DNA of 64,000 nucleotides from G963663315 sp963663315 (GCA_963663315.1 OY760176.1:1860001-1924000); one strand, 5' to 3'; numbered from the stretch's first letter, positions 50,783 through 60,399 are shown. Translations and numbers: made by a program. The notes: generated by a model from the sequence alone, not told the origin.

Positions 50783-52899
50783 GTCAGCTTGGCTACGAAA
50801 AACTCGAAACCCTGCTGGATGAGTATCTTGACCCGGTACTTTCATCCCGCCGGACCTCTGAAGAACCGGTACTGGGCCTGCTCCCGCTTTCCCGACCTCA
50901 CCAGGATTTCGCACTGCACTGGACAGATGTAATCCGAAAATCCAATGCCGAAATGGCCTATCAGTTCGTCAGTCGGGTTCCAATGGCGCTGAAATTGATG
51001 GATACCGAGGGAACACGCCAATGGCTTCTGCACGCCATGGATATTTATGACAAGGAAGGCTTGTATCCCGGCAGTGCGGTACTTGATAAAATTGAATCTT
51101 TCGCGCAGGAGTTTCGCCTCAACCATATCACCGTCAACCTGGAGCAGATACGGGGAATTCTTGAAACGATCGTATGCGGCCTTTCTGGACGAACACTCAA
51201 GATTGAGTCCGGTAACAGCGTCTTTACCGACACAGAAACACTCTATCTTCCGGCAGCGCTCAATCACTTCAACCAGCGTGAGGAAAATTACCGGTTATAT
51301 AAAATCATGGCGGTTCACTTGTGGGCGCAGACATGGTTCGGCACATTCAGACGCCCTGCCCCCGACTCGCCCCATCTCGGCAAGATACTGAGTGAGTTTC
51401 CTGACAGCGGACGCGCCCTGAAATTATTCAATATACTCGAATCCTGGCGGCTCAATGCCTATTTGGAACGGGAGCTGCCCGGACTTGCCAGGGAAATGGT
51501 TCAACTACATCCGGTAGCCGTTCCCAGGGATGCCACCTGGAAAAAGATTATCTCCAGGCTGTCGCAACCCGATGCCACCGTGTATCAAACCCTGGAAGCC
51601 ACTGCTCAGCTTTATAAACTGCAACTCCCCTGGCCGGAGCCGTTTGTATATCAGGGCGGGGTGAATCCCGATGCTGCGGAACTGACTATCGAACAGCGCA
51701 TGAAAGCAGACAGAGCCAAATTGCAATTGAGTCTGAATGAACTGTTGGAATCAATTCTCAATGAACAAAACTCCGATTCAGACCCGCTCCAGGCCGAAGG
51801 CTCGCAGTTCGATGTTGAAGTCGATGAGCAGGGCGAACCTCAAGTCACACTTGACGGAGAACCGCTCGATACACCACCGGACCTCGAGAACCTGTTGACC
51901 TCCATGTTCCAGGATTTTGATGACATTCCGGATGACTGGCTGGCGCCAGCCGGAGACGGTGACTATGACGACAGGAACAAGCCGACTAAAAGCGCCGAAG
52001 ACGTCTGGAAAGGCACCTATCATAAAGAGGGCGCCTTTCTGTACGACGAATGGGATTTCCGTCGGCAGACCTATCGCAAAAACTGGTGTGTGCTGCGCGA
52101 ATTGAAAACCCATCCACACTACGATGATTTCGCAGAAAGAACCCTGGAGCGCCACATTCATCTGGTTGCGGACATAAGAAAACATTTTGAAGCCCTGCGT
52201 GGTGAAGACAGGATTCTCAAAGCGCAATCCGCTGGAGATGATATCGATCTGGATGCTCTGGTTACCGCACACGCAGACAGGCTCACAGGCGTTGAAATGA
52301 CTGACCGGGTATACGTTCAGATGAGAAAACAGGAAAGGGATCTGGCTGTAATATTCATGGTGGATGTCAGCGGATCAACCAAGGGATGGATCAACGATGC
52401 AGAAAGAGAAAGTCTGATCCTGCTTTGCCAGGCACTGGAAATTCTGGGAGATCAATACGCTATTTATGGATTCTCCGGGATGACTCGCAATCGCTGTGAA
52501 GTCTATGAAATCAAGACCTTCGAGCAGAACTATGACAGGGAAGTACGTGCCCGGATCAGTGGCTTGAGGCCTCAGGATTACACTCGAATGGGAGTAGTGA
52601 TTCGCCATCTCACCCGCATCCTCAATAATGTGGAAGCACGTACCCGGATTCTGATCACATTGTCAGATGGCAAACCGGATGATTATGATGGATATCGTGG
52701 AGACTATGGAATCGAGGACACCCGCCAGGCGCTGCTCGAAGCGCGCCATACCGGCATTCATCCATTTTGCATTACCATTGACACCGAAGCCAGCGATTAC
52801 CTGCCCCACATGTATGGCCATGCCAGCTTCGTTGTGGTTGATGAAGTCCGTAAACTCCCCCTCAAGGTGGCAGACATATATCGGAAACTGACTACCTGA
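50779..52899 (+). CDS. NorD/CbbO-like VWA-domain protein
   Basis: The 706-residue protein resembles NorD and CbbO, partners of MoxR-type AAA ATPases that remodel or load metal enzymes. The C-terminal von Willebrand A domain has the MIDAS motif IFMVDVSGSTKGW (about residue 530), a Thr (DYTRMGVVIRHL) and Asp (LSDGKPDDYDGYRGDYGIED). The middle (about 330-400) is acidic. It overlaps ychF by four bases, so it is translated with it. No NorQ/CbbQ gene is adjacent; the only MoxR-like ATPase in the window is the CobS subunit at 56369. Nitric oxide reductase and Rubisco genes are absent, so its client is unknown. Confidence 0.85.
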   Translation: MSQLGYEKLETLLDEYLDPVLSSRRTSEEPVLGLLPLSRPHQDFALHWTDVIRKSNAEMAYQFVSRVPMALKLMDTEGTRQWLLHAMDIYDKEGLYPGSAVLDKIESFAQEFRLNHITVNLEQIRGILETIVCGLSGRTLKIESGNSVFTDTETLYLPAALNHFNQREENYRLYKIMAVHLWAQTWFGTFRRPAPDSPHLGKILSEFPDSGRALKLFNILESWRLNAYLERELPGLAREMVQLHPVAVPRDATWKKIISRLSQPDATVYQTLEATAQLYKLQLPWPEPFVYQGGVNPDAAELTIEQRMKADRAKLQLSLNELLESILNEQNSDSDPLQAEGSQFDVEVDEQGEPQVTLDGEPLDTPPDLENLLTSMFQDFDDIPDDWLAPAGDGDYDDRNKPTKSAEDVWKGTYHKEGAFLYDEWDFRRQTYRKNWCVLRELKTHPHYDDFAERTLERHIHLVADIRKHFEALRGEDRILKAQSAGDDIDLDALVTAHADRLTGVEMTDRVYVQMRKQERDLAVIFMVDVSGSTKGWINDAERESLILLCQALEILGDQYAIYGFSGMTRNRCEVYEIKTFEQNYDREVRARISGLRPQDYTRMGVVIRHLTRILNNVEARTRILITLSDGKPDDYDGYRGDYGIEDTRQALLEARHTGIHPFCITIDTEASDYLPHMYGHASFVVVDEVRKLPLKVADIYRKLTT

Positions 52900-52957
52900 T
52901 TTCCCCCAAATTTATCTTGACATGGGACAGGCCGGATGCTAGACAGTTTTTTATTAA

Positions 52958-52971
52958 ACTGATTAATCAGT
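52958..52971. promoter_or_regulatory. 14-bp perfect palindrome upstream of hypB
   Basis: ACTGATTAATCAGT is its own reverse complement. It lies 86 bases before the hypB start, after the VWA gene, and could be a dimeric regulator site. Confidence 0.35.
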
Positions 52972-53056
52972 CAGTTTTATGTAGCGCATCTGCCTCAGGT
53001 CGCTTTCACTGCCCGGCGGTATGATGCCGATAATCATTGTTGATCGGAGAGGATAA

Positions 53057-53920
53057 ATGTGTACTGTATGCGGATGTGGTGATACTGAAAACAATCGGCG
53101 TCCCGGGCGCCATTCCCAGCCGCATTCCCACGACCACACTCACGACCATTCCCACGACCACACTCGCGATCACACTCACGGTCAGACCCATCATTACGGT
53201 CAGACGGAGTCTGGAGTAACGGTCGCCGGATTTTCCCAGGAAAGATTGATACAGATCGAGAAAAGCATCCTGTCCAAAAACGATGGTTACGCCGCGTCAA
53301 ACAGGCAGTGGCTTGCCGCGCATGACTTGACGGCGCTGAATCTCCTGTCCAGTCCCGGCGCCGGGAAAACGACGCTGCTGGTCGAGACCATTCGCGAACT
53401 TGGGAAAAGGCTGCCAGCCGGAGTCATCGAGGGGGATCAGGAAACCTCGAACGACGCCGACCGTATTTTGCAATCGGGCGCCAGTGCGGTCCAGATCAAT
53501 ACCGGGAAGGGCTGTCATCTGGATGCCCACATGATCGGGCATGCGCTGGGTGACCTGGCTGTGGCGCCGGGAGGGGTCGTGTTTGTGGAGAATGTGGGCA
53601 ATCTGGTTTGTCCGGCGATGTTTGATCTCGGAGAACACGCCAGGGTCGTCATTCTGTCTGTGGCAGAGGGCGAAGACAAGCCGATCAAATATCCAGACAT
53701 GTTTGCGGCTGCGGATCTGTTACTGATTTCAAAGACCGACCTGCTACCCTATGTTGATTTCAGCGTCGCACAGGCGATCGAATACGCAAAGCGGGTCAAT
53801 CCGGATGTGGAGACGCTTGAGGTTTCAGCGAAACAGGGTATCGGCATGACTTCCTGGATCGACTGGATCATTGATCAATGCAAACATACACAACCTGGAC
53901 GGCATACACCTCTCCGGTAG
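53057..53920 (+). CDS. hypB: Hydrogenase nickel incorporation GTPase HypB
   Basis: HypB is a GTPase that delivers nickel to [NiFe]-hydrogenase. The 287-residue protein starts MCTVCGCGD, the high-affinity nickel Cys motif, and has a histidine-rich stretch (about residues 20-50) that stores nickel. The GTPase domain has P-loop LSSPGAGKTTLL (about 100), GDQETSNDA, and the NKxD equivalent SKTDLL. GGAGAGG precedes the ATG. Immediately downstream hypA is reduced to nine codons, and no hydrogenase gene is in the window. It may serve another nickel enzyme. Confidence 0.95.
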   Translation: MCTVCGCGDTENNRRPGRHSQPHSHDHTHDHSHDHTRDHTHGQTHHYGQTESGVTVAGFSQERLIQIEKSILSKNDGYAASNRQWLAAHDLTALNLLSSPGAGKTTLLVETIRELGKRLPAGVIEGDQETSNDADRILQSGASAVQINTGKGCHLDAHMIGHALGDLAVAPGGVVFVENVGNLVCPAMFDLGEHARVVILSVAEGEDKPIKYPDMFAAADLLLISKTDLLPYVDFSVAQAIEYAKRVNPDVETLEVSAKQGIGMTSWIDWIIDQCKHTQPGRHTPLR

Positions 53921-53926
53921 ACAGAC

Positions 53927-53956
53927 ATGCACGAACTTGCGCTCGCCATGTGCTGA
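53927..53956 (+). pseudogene. hypA: hypA stub (nine codons)
   Basis: ATG-CAC-GAA-CTT-GCG-CTC-GCC-ATG-TGC-TGA encodes MHELALAMC. HypA proteins begin MHEL-, with His2 as a nickel ligand, so this is the 5' end of hypA, seven bases after hypB. No further hypA sequence is recognisable downstream. The gene was truncated and the rest was lost. Confidence 0.7.
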
Positions 53957-54020
53957 CTGCTAGACTGTAAAAAAGATGTTCCTTCCCCTGTCCCTGACTC
54001 CCTGACATGTCCTGATTGCG

Positions 54021-54446
54021 ATGAAAACGACCAATAAACTGACTCTGGAAGATGCCAGGCTCATTATCGAAGCGTGCCATCTAAAAGCGCTGGAAATCGG
54101 TGTGGACATGGATATAGCCGTCACCGACGATGGTGGTCATCTTGTCGCATTCCAGCGCATGGACAATGCCAGGATAACCAGCATCGAAATCTCGATCAGT
54201 AAATCATTCACCGCATCGGCGGCCCGAAAGTCCACACGCGATTACGGCAAGGTCAGTGGTCCGGGGCAACCCACCTTCGGAATCAACACCAGCCACCAGG
54301 GTCGCTTCATGATCGTCGCAGGAGGACTGCCGATTTTTGCAGGAGACAACATTGTGGGCGGAGTCGGATGCAGTTCAGGCACACCGGACCAGGATGAAAT
54401 CGTGGCCCAGGCAGGCGTAGACCGATTCCTCGAATCAATCCGGTAA
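54021..54446 (+). CDS. GlcG/HbpS family heme-binding-like protein
   Basis: The 141-residue protein has the family fold: LTLEDARLIIEACHLKALEI, VTDDGGHLVAFQRMD, and the C-terminal GIPIFAGDNIVGGVGCSSG-type segment (LPIFAGDNIVGGVGCSSG). GlcG/HbpS proteins include heme or corrinoid binders and the C-terminal domain of PduO; the ligand here is unknown. Its neighbours act on cobalt, nickel and heme, which fits. It is probably cytoplasmic, having no signal peptide. Confidence 0.82.
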   Translation: MKTTNKLTLEDARLIIEACHLKALEIGVDMDIAVTDDGGHLVAFQRMDNARITSIEISISKSFTASAARKSTRDYGKVSGPGQPTFGINTSHQGRFMIVAGGLPIFAGDNIVGGVGCSSGTPDQDEIVAQAGVDRFLESIR

Positions 54447-54660
54447 TCGGACAACCACAGGGGGTTGCCCCTACACCCCGTCATTCCCGCGGAAGCGGGA
54501 ATCCACGAATCGAAACCGTAGCGACAACCCTCCGTGGCTGTCCTGGGTTTCGGCGGTTGATTTCGCCCCACCCCGCAACAATCACTCCCCAATACCCGTA
54601 GGGACAGGTCCCTGTGCCTGTCCACGAACCGTAAAGCCCCTGTTAAGGGGGTTGGGGGGG
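54447..54660. repeat. Intergenic REP-like repeats
   Basis: A perfect CGTCATTCCCGCGGAAGCGGGAATCCACG type element lies at 54479-54507, the same family as near 31 and 33 kb. Just before it, GGGGTTGCCCCT is another hairpin-forming word, and at 54596-54625 GTAGGGACAGGTCCCTGTGC is a further inverted repeat. No gene is visible. Confidence 0.75.
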
Positions 54661-56361
54661 TTATGTCTGACGAGCGGAAAACAGCAGTTCGAGTGAACTG
54701 AAAACCCGGTAACCCAGGGTCCCGGACAGGTCCAGTGAAATTGATTCGCTGAAAAACTCATCCATGTCCAGAGCGGCGCTGATCGCCTTCAATTCAATCT
54801 GACCGGTACGCTCAATTCGGCTTGCAACCTGTTTCAGGTGCCGTTCCAGATAGAATGGATCGTTATGATTGCTGGTCGCACTTTCCATGGGAGCGCCATC
54901 AGAGATCATGACCAGACACTTTCTGCCTTCAATCCGATTGAGCAGACGATTCTCTGCCCATTGTAACGCTTCACCATCCAGCCCCTCCTTGAAGTGAATC
55001 GGATTCATCAGGGATGAAATCGAATATCGGGAACGCCGCCAACTGGTTTCGGCATCCTTGTAAACAATATGCAAACGGTCATTAAGGCGGCCCGGATATT
55101 CAGGAGACCCCGATTTGCGCCATACCTTGATCGACTCGCCTCCGGCCCATCCTGCGGTAGTGAATCCCAGTATCTCCGTAGACACCCCGGCAAACTCCAG
55201 CGCCCGGCAGTAAATATCCACCATAATGGCGACCGCCTGAAACCGCTGTCGTTTCATTGACCCTGAGTTGTCAATCAGAAAACTGACCACGGTATCGCAA
55301 TGCGGCATCTGTTTTTCCTGCTTGAAAATCCGGTAATAACCGGGCTTGGTAACCAGTTGGCTTAATCTGCGACCATCCAGATAGCCCTCTTCTTCGCCAT
55401 CATGCCATCCCGACCGGTGCGGTAACGCAAACAGATGCTGCAAACACTGAGCTAATCTCGATATGCTGACTGCCTGGGCGGTGATCATTCGATCCAGCTC
55501 TGCTCGCAGTTTTCGCCTCTGTTCTACACGATAAAGGTCCTTCGCTGCCACCAGCCTGTCAAAATCCGTACAAAAAACATGATATTGGTCCTCCTGGTCT
55601 GCCCCCTTTTCCATTCGACCGCCGGCGCAGATTTCAGATTCCACATAGCGGTCATCGGCTTCATCAGCAGACGGAAGCAGAGTCTTGTCTCTGAGTGCAG
55701 CCAGGTGCCTGCCAATCATGTCGCCACCAATAGATAGTGCGATTACATTGACCGCCTGTGCGATATTCAATGCATGCCGTGCATATTCCTGCTGGTCATT
55801 GACCCGTTTTTTCAGCATCACCAGATCATCACCAATGACCGGCGCGAGTCTGAATCGTACCGACTCGATCAATCCTTCAACCTCTTCATCCTGAATTCGG
55901 TTGGTCAGTCGGGAACGGACGACCTGGGTCAGGCTGTAAATCAACAGTCCGAGTTCGTTTTCCACAAGCCCGTTTCCCCGGCTTTGGCGGCACCATTGAT
56001 CGAACGCTTCATCGACATTACGCTGAATGCCGACCAGATTTTGCCAGAGGAGCGCTTCGCATCTCAACTGTTCCAGAATATCGAATGCGAGCCTCGCAAC
56101 AGGCTCTTGGGGTAACAATGACTGGTGCAGCAAAAGGTCGCTGTGAATCAGTCGAAGCGCAATGCAATCGGCTACTCCACGATTGCGGGAGAAGGAGTCC
56201 TTGAGCGCATCAGCCAGCAGATGTGGTACGTGGAACGACAGGGTACGGCCGTTCAGGAAAAGTGTCTGTCTCTTGTATTCTGCCCCAGGATTTGCCGATA
56301 ACGCTCGGATGGTGGCGGCACAATGGCGCTCAATCAATCGACGCCGTACTTCTTCTGCCAT
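54661..56361 (-). CDS. cobT: Aerobic cobaltochelatase subunit CobT
   Basis: The 566-residue protein is the VWA-domain subunit of the CobNST chelatase that inserts cobalt into hydrogenobyrinate diamide. The N-terminal helical half is family-specific (for example PVARLAFDILEQLRCEALLW). The C-terminal VWA domain has MIDAS VVSFLIDNSGSMKRQ (about residue 375) and MISDGAPMESATSNHNDPFY near 490. The acidic linker usual in this family is short here (about 245-265). It lies seven bases after CobS on the same strand. The catalytic CobN subunit is not in the window. Confidence 0.92.
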   Translation of the reverse strand: MAEEVRRRLIERHCAATIRALSANPGAEYKRQTLFLNGRTLSFHVPHLLADALKDSFSRNRGVADCIALRLIHSDLLLHQSLLPQEPVARLAFDILEQLRCEALLWQNLVGIQRNVDEAFDQWCRQSRGNGLVENELGLLIYSLTQVVRSRLTNRIQDEEVEGLIESVRFRLAPVIGDDLVMLKKRVNDQQEYARHALNIAQAVNVIALSIGGDMIGRHLAALRDKTLLPSADEADDRYVESEICAGGRMEKGADQEDQYHVFCTDFDRLVAAKDLYRVEQRRKLRAELDRMITAQAVSISRLAQCLQHLFALPHRSGWHDGEEEGYLDGRRLSQLVTKPGYYRIFKQEKQMPHCDTVVSFLIDNSGSMKRQRFQAVAIMVDIYCRALEFAGVSTEILGFTTAGWAGGESIKVWRKSGSPEYPGRLNDRLHIVYKDAETSWRRSRYSISSLMNPIHFKEGLDGEALQWAENRLLNRIEGRKCLVMISDGAPMESATSNHNDPFYLERHLKQVASRIERTGQIELKAISAALDMDEFFSESISLDLSGTLGYRVFSSLELLFSARQT

Positions 56362-56368
56362 GATCCTT

Positions 56369-57364
56369 TTACAAGTCTGATGCTATTTTTGAACATTCGG
56401 CTTGCGTGATCGCGTATTTCAGGTCTTCACCAAAAGCACGCTGATAGTATTCTGCGATAATCGAATACTCAGCCTGGTCGCACTTGTTCAAAAATGACAG
56501 AAGAAATGACTTGCCAACATCGGCAAAAATTTCGATATTCTCTGCCCAGGTAATCACTGTTCGCGGGGACATTACAGTAGAAATATCTCCGGCAGAGAAG
56601 CCGTTACGGGTCAGACCTGCCAATCCGACCATTGACCTCACGGTTTCAATACGATCAGAAAATGTCGGCACCTGAGCCAGTACAATAGCCACTTCCTCAT
56701 CTACTGATAGATAATTCAGGGTGGTAACGATATTCCATCGGTCTATCTGTGCCTGATTCAATACCTGAGTGCCGTGATACAACCCGTTCAGATTGCCGAG
56801 GCCGACCGTATTGGAGGTGGCAAACAATCTGAACCCCTGATGGGGACTGATCACCCTGTTTTGATCCAGCAACGTGAATTTCCCATCGCGCTCAAGAATA
56901 CGATGAATCACAAACATCACATCCGGGCGACCTGCATCAAACTCGTCGAAAACCAAAGCTACCGGGCGTTGCAGGGACCAGGGGACAATCCCCTCCTGAA
57001 ACTCGGTAGTCTGCTTGCCCTGTCTGATCACAATCGCATCCCGACCGACCAGATCCAGTCGGCTGATATGTCCATCCAGATTAACCCGGACACAGGGCCA
57101 GTTCAGTCGAGCGGCGACCTGTTCTATGTGGGTTGACTTGCCCGTTCCATGGTAACCTTGCACCAGCACCCGACGATTTTTCGCAAATCCTGCCAATAGC
57201 GCCAGCGTGACATCATGATTAAAACAATAGCTGGGATCAATTTCAGGCACATGTTCATCGCGCTGACTGAAACCCGGGACATCAAGGTCGGTATCCAGTC
57301 CAAATGCGGCTCTTGCAGAAATCATGCAATCCGGGGTTTGCTCCAGGTTATTCGGTTCTGGCAT
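56369..57364 (-). CDS. cobS: Aerobic cobaltochelatase subunit CobS (AAA ATPase)
   Basis: CobS is the AAA+ ATPase ring that powers CobN. The 331-residue protein has Walker A VQGYHGTGKSTHIEQVAARL (about residue 67), Walker B ALVFDEFDAGRPDVMFV (about 130) and the family segment LFATSNTVGLGNLNGLYHGT. It is a MoxR-type ATPase, and with CobT forms the motor. It also shares a fold with the NorQ-type partners of the VWA protein at 50779-52899. Confidence 0.94.
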   Translation of the reverse strand: MPEPNNLEQTPDCMISARAAFGLDTDLDVPGFSQRDEHVPEIDPSYCFNHDVTLALLAGFAKNRRVLVQGYHGTGKSTHIEQVAARLNWPCVRVNLDGHISRLDLVGRDAIVIRQGKQTTEFQEGIVPWSLQRPVALVFDEFDAGRPDVMFVIHRILERDGKFTLLDQNRVISPHQGFRLFATSNTVGLGNLNGLYHGTQVLNQAQIDRWNIVTTLNYLSVDEEVAIVLAQVPTFSDRIETVRSMVGLAGLTRNGFSAGDISTVMSPRTVITWAENIEIFADVGKSFLLSFLNKCDQAEYSIIAEYYQRAFGEDLKYAITQAECSKIASDL

Positions 57365-57517
57365 AAGGTCGGGATCTCCTGATTAAATTTTCGGGAATTT
57401 TTCCCGGATTTCGAATTTTAACGACTTTTGTAAATCTCATGCAGATTAAATGCGAGTTAAATTCACCAACCACAATTTTATGACTTTCACTTCCATTTTC
57501 ACTGATTTTTACGGCCA

Positions 57518-58501
57518 ATGGCTGAAAACCACACGATAACCGGAGTTTTGATAAACAACCTTGGCACCCCGGCATCCCCCGGGGTGCGTGATGTTCGGGC
57601 ATTCCTGAAGCAATTCCTGAGTGACCCCAGAGTGATCAGGGTTCCCCGGCCGATATGGTGGCTGATACTCAATGTCATCATATTGAATACCCGCCCGAAG
57701 CGCTCTGCTGAGGCCTATCATGAAATCTGGACCGATCAGGGCTCGCCGCTGCTTGCCATCAGTCAAAGCCAGGTCGATCGACTTCAATCCTGGACACAAT
57801 CCGGTTTTCCGTATGTCAGAATTGAACCTGGAATGCGTTATGGCACACCGTCGATTGAACAAGGCTTGAACAGACTGCGCCAGGCAGGCGCTACACGATA
57901 TCTGATCATGCCGATGTATCCACAATATTCCACGACTACCACGGCCTCAACAAAAGACGAGGTGCTGAGGGTGTTTGAATCATGGCAGTCAATTCCTGAG
58001 TTCAAGTTTGTCTGTCAATATTTTGATGAGCCGCAATACATCGAAGCATTGAACAGTTCTGTCGAAGAACACTGGCAAAAGAATGGACGGTCGGGCAGGC
58101 TGCTGATGTCTTTTCATGGCATTCCGGAGCAGTATTCGCGGCAGGGCGACCCGTATGGGGGACAATGCGAATCAACCGCAAAATTGCTGGCGGAAAAACT
58201 GGGGCTTGATCCAGAGCAGTGGAAACTTTCCTTTCAATCAAGGCTGGGTCCGAAAAAATGGCTGGGGCCCTATACTGATCACACATTACGGGAAATGGCC
58301 AGACAGGGTGTAGAATCGATCGATGTGATTTGCCCTGGATTCAGTGTTGACTGTCTGGAAACACTGGAGGAAATCGCGATCAGGGATAAACAACTGTTTC
58401 TCGATTCGGGAGGCAAGGCCTATAGTTATATCCCCTGCCTGAATGACAGACAACAACATATAGAAATGATTGGTCACCTGATAAAAAATCATATTCAATG
58501 A
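57518..58501 (+). CDS. hemH: Ferrochelatase
   Basis: HemH inserts ferrous iron into protoporphyrin IX, the last step of heme synthesis. The 327-residue protein has the N-terminal GVLINNLGTPASPGVRDVRA, the catalytic His in MSFHGIPEQYS (about residue 200) and the Glu in CPGFSVDCLETLEEI (about 270), all standard. It overlaps the next gene by four bases. Confidence 0.96.
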   Translation: MAENHTITGVLINNLGTPASPGVRDVRAFLKQFLSDPRVIRVPRPIWWLILNVIILNTRPKRSAEAYHEIWTDQGSPLLAISQSQVDRLQSWTQSGFPYVRIEPGMRYGTPSIEQGLNRLRQAGATRYLIMPMYPQYSTTTTASTKDEVLRVFESWQSIPEFKFVCQYFDEPQYIEALNSSVEEHWQKNGRSGRLLMSFHGIPEQYSRQGDPYGGQCESTAKLLAEKLGLDPEQWKLSFQSRLGPKKWLGPYTDHTLREMARQGVESIDVICPGFSVDCLETLEEIAIRDKQLFLDSGGKAYSYIPCLNDRQQHIEMIGHLIKNHIQ

Positions 58502-58881
58502 ACGCACTGTTAATCATCGCCCATGGCAGCAGAAATGCCGAATCGATCAGGGAAATCCAGGATTTGACCCGCCGCCTGAAGAACGCAACCGAACAATTCG
58601 ACCTGGTTGAATGCGCCTTCCTTGAAATGGCCGAACCGGATATTGCTACCGGTTTGACCGGTCTGATCAAAAAAGGCGCAAAGGAAATTGTGGCGCTCCC
58701 TTACTTTCTGGCCAAAGGCAATCATGTCATCCGGGATGTGCCTGATGAAATCTCCGGGGTGCAATGCCAGCATCCTGATATTGAAATTCGTCTACTTCCC
58801 CACATAGGAAAATCAACGGGTATGGCAGACCTGATAACAGAGCACGTCAAAGTCAACAAACGGATCAGGATGAACAACTGA
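58498..58881 (+). CDS. CbiX/SirB-type small sirohydrochlorin chelatase
   Basis: The 127-residue protein is a single-domain CbiX(S)-like chelatase: ALLIIAHGSRNAESIREIQD with the first His, and PYFLAKGNHVIRDVP with the second His. It inserts cobalt or iron into sirohydrochlorin for early cobalamin or siroheme synthesis. Overlap with hemH (ATGA) implies coupling of chelatase genes. An anaerobic-type cobalt chelatase beside aerobic CobST is unusual, so iron insertion for siroheme is also possible. Confidence 0.85.
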   Translation: MNALLIIAHGSRNAESIREIQDLTRRLKNATEQFDLVECAFLEMAEPDIATGLTGLIKKGAKEIVALPYFLAKGNHVIRDVPDEISGVQCQHPDIEIRLLPHIGKSTGMADLITEHVKVNKRIRMNN

Positions 58882-60328
58882 CCGAAAGTCGAGCAGCCCA
58901 TTCCGGCGGCGGGTTGGTGTAGGCCTGAAATTCCGGTTGCTCATCAAATGGTCTGCCGAGCAATCCAATCAATTTATCTATTTCGGAATAATCCATCTCA
59001 TCCCTGGCTTTTTGAATCGCATTTTCTGCCAGGTAGTTCCTCAACACATACTTCGGATTGACATTTTCCATCGCCCGCCTTCGGTCCCGGTCATTCGTTT
59101 CCTCGATCTCAATGCGCTTCCGGTATCTGGCCAACCAGTCCATCAAACCAGTGCTGACAGCAGCGCCATTCATGCCGGCATCAGGGCTGCACAACATCCG
59201 GAAGGTATTGGTAAAATCCAGTTTATCACGCTCCATCACTGTCAACAGGTCATCATACAGCCTGCCGTCTCCATCTGTTTCCTTTAGCAAACCGAGTTTT
59301 GCAGTCTTCAATTTCAGGCAGGCATTGTCAAATATCTCTTCATACTTCATCAACTCACAGGTCGCTTTTTCTACAGCCTGGTCGGGGGTCTGATCGAACA
59401 GGGGCAGCATTGCCTGGGCAAGACAACTCAGATTGAACAATCCGACCGGCCCTTGTCGATTGAATGCGTATCGCCCCGTATGATCTGAATGGTTGCATAC
59501 ATGACCCGCCTGATAACGATCCATGAACCCGAAAGGCCCGTAGTCAATGGTTATTCCATGAATGGACATGTTGTCAGAATTCATCACACCATGACAAAAC
59601 CCTACAGACTGCCAACGTGCAATCAACCGGGCTGTACGACCCACGACGGTTGCAAACAATGACAGATACGATTCTCTGTCATCCTTCAATTCAGGGTAGT
59701 AATGATCAAGCACAAAGTCTGCAAGAATCTTCAGATCGTCATAGCGATTCTGATAAAAAAGGAATTCAAAGCTGCCGAAGCGTAAGTGACCGGGTGCAAC
59801 CCTGATCAACATTGCCCCCGTTTCAATCCGTTCTCGATATACGTGTTCGTCACTGCCGAACAAAGCCAGCGCCTGGGTTGTCGGAATGCCCAGGCCGGTC
59901 ATCGCAGCGCTGCAAAGATATTCCCTGATGGTCGAACGCAACACCGCCTTGCCATCGCCCTGCCTTGAATACAGCGTCCGTCCACTGCCTTTCAGTTGCA
60001 GGTCCCATAACCGGTTGTCGCAGGTTCTGATCTGTCCCAGCAAAAGCGCTCTTCCGTCTCCGAGTCTGGGTACATACTGACCAAACTGATGGCCGGAATA
60101 ACACATCGCCAGCGGGTCAGTACCCTGCCAATCAGAAATCCCGCTAACCAGATTGACACAATCCGGTCTTGATAATTCCTCAGGTTCCAGTTCCAGCAAA
60201 TTGGCCACTTGAGCATTGAAATGGATCAGATATTGATTTTCCAGAGGCTCAGGCTTATGTCTCGAATAAAATATCGGGGGCAAAGCGCCATAAACATTAT
60301 CAAACCGGAGTGATTCAAATGTATTCAC
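58865..60328 (-). CDS. selO: Protein adenylyltransferase SelO (YdiU)
   Basis: SelO is a pseudokinase-fold enzyme that transfers AMP from ATP to protein hydroxyls and protects against oxidative stress. The 487-residue protein starts FESLRFDNVYGALPPIFYSR, with LGDGRALLLGQIR and LQLKGSGRTLYSRQGDGKAV (about 105-125), GIPTTQALALFGS (about 145) and the metal segment GVMNSDNMSIHGITIDYGPF (about 245). It ends SVSCSS; the cysteine occupies the place of selenocysteine in other members. Its 3' end overlaps the CbiX gene by 17 bases. Confidence 0.95.
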   Translation of the reverse strand: MNTFESLRFDNVYGALPPIFYSRHKPEPLENQYLIHFNAQVANLLELEPEELSRPDCVNLVSGISDWQGTDPLAMCYSGHQFGQYVPRLGDGRALLLGQIRTCDNRLWDLQLKGSGRTLYSRQGDGKAVLRSTIREYLCSAAMTGLGIPTTQALALFGSDEHVYRERIETGAMLIRVAPGHLRFGSFEFLFYQNRYDDLKILADFVLDHYYPELKDDRESYLSLFATVVGRTARLIARWQSVGFCHGVMNSDNMSIHGITIDYGPFGFMDRYQAGHVCNHSDHTGRYAFNRQGPVGLFNLSCLAQAMLPLFDQTPDQAVEKATCELMKYEEIFDNACLKLKTAKLGLLKETDGDGRLYDDLLTVMERDKLDFTNTFRMLCSPDAGMNGAAVSTGLMDWLARYRKRIEIEETNDRDRRRAMENVNPKYVLRNYLAENAIQKARDEMDYSEIDKLIGLLGRPFDEQPEFQAYTNPPPEWAARLSVSCSS

Positions 60329-60370
60329 AGCATAAATCCGCCAGGTTGGTATTGCCTGGGGCAGTTTTTA

Positions 60371-60399
60371 TTGTCATTGGATTTAAGTAATGATACAAA
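60371..60399 (+). promoter_or_regulatory. Candidate promoter of aceA
   Basis: TTGTCA (60371-60376) and TACAAA (60394-60399) have 17-base spacing, about 100 bases before the aceA ATG. The -10 element is weak. Confidence 0.35.
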
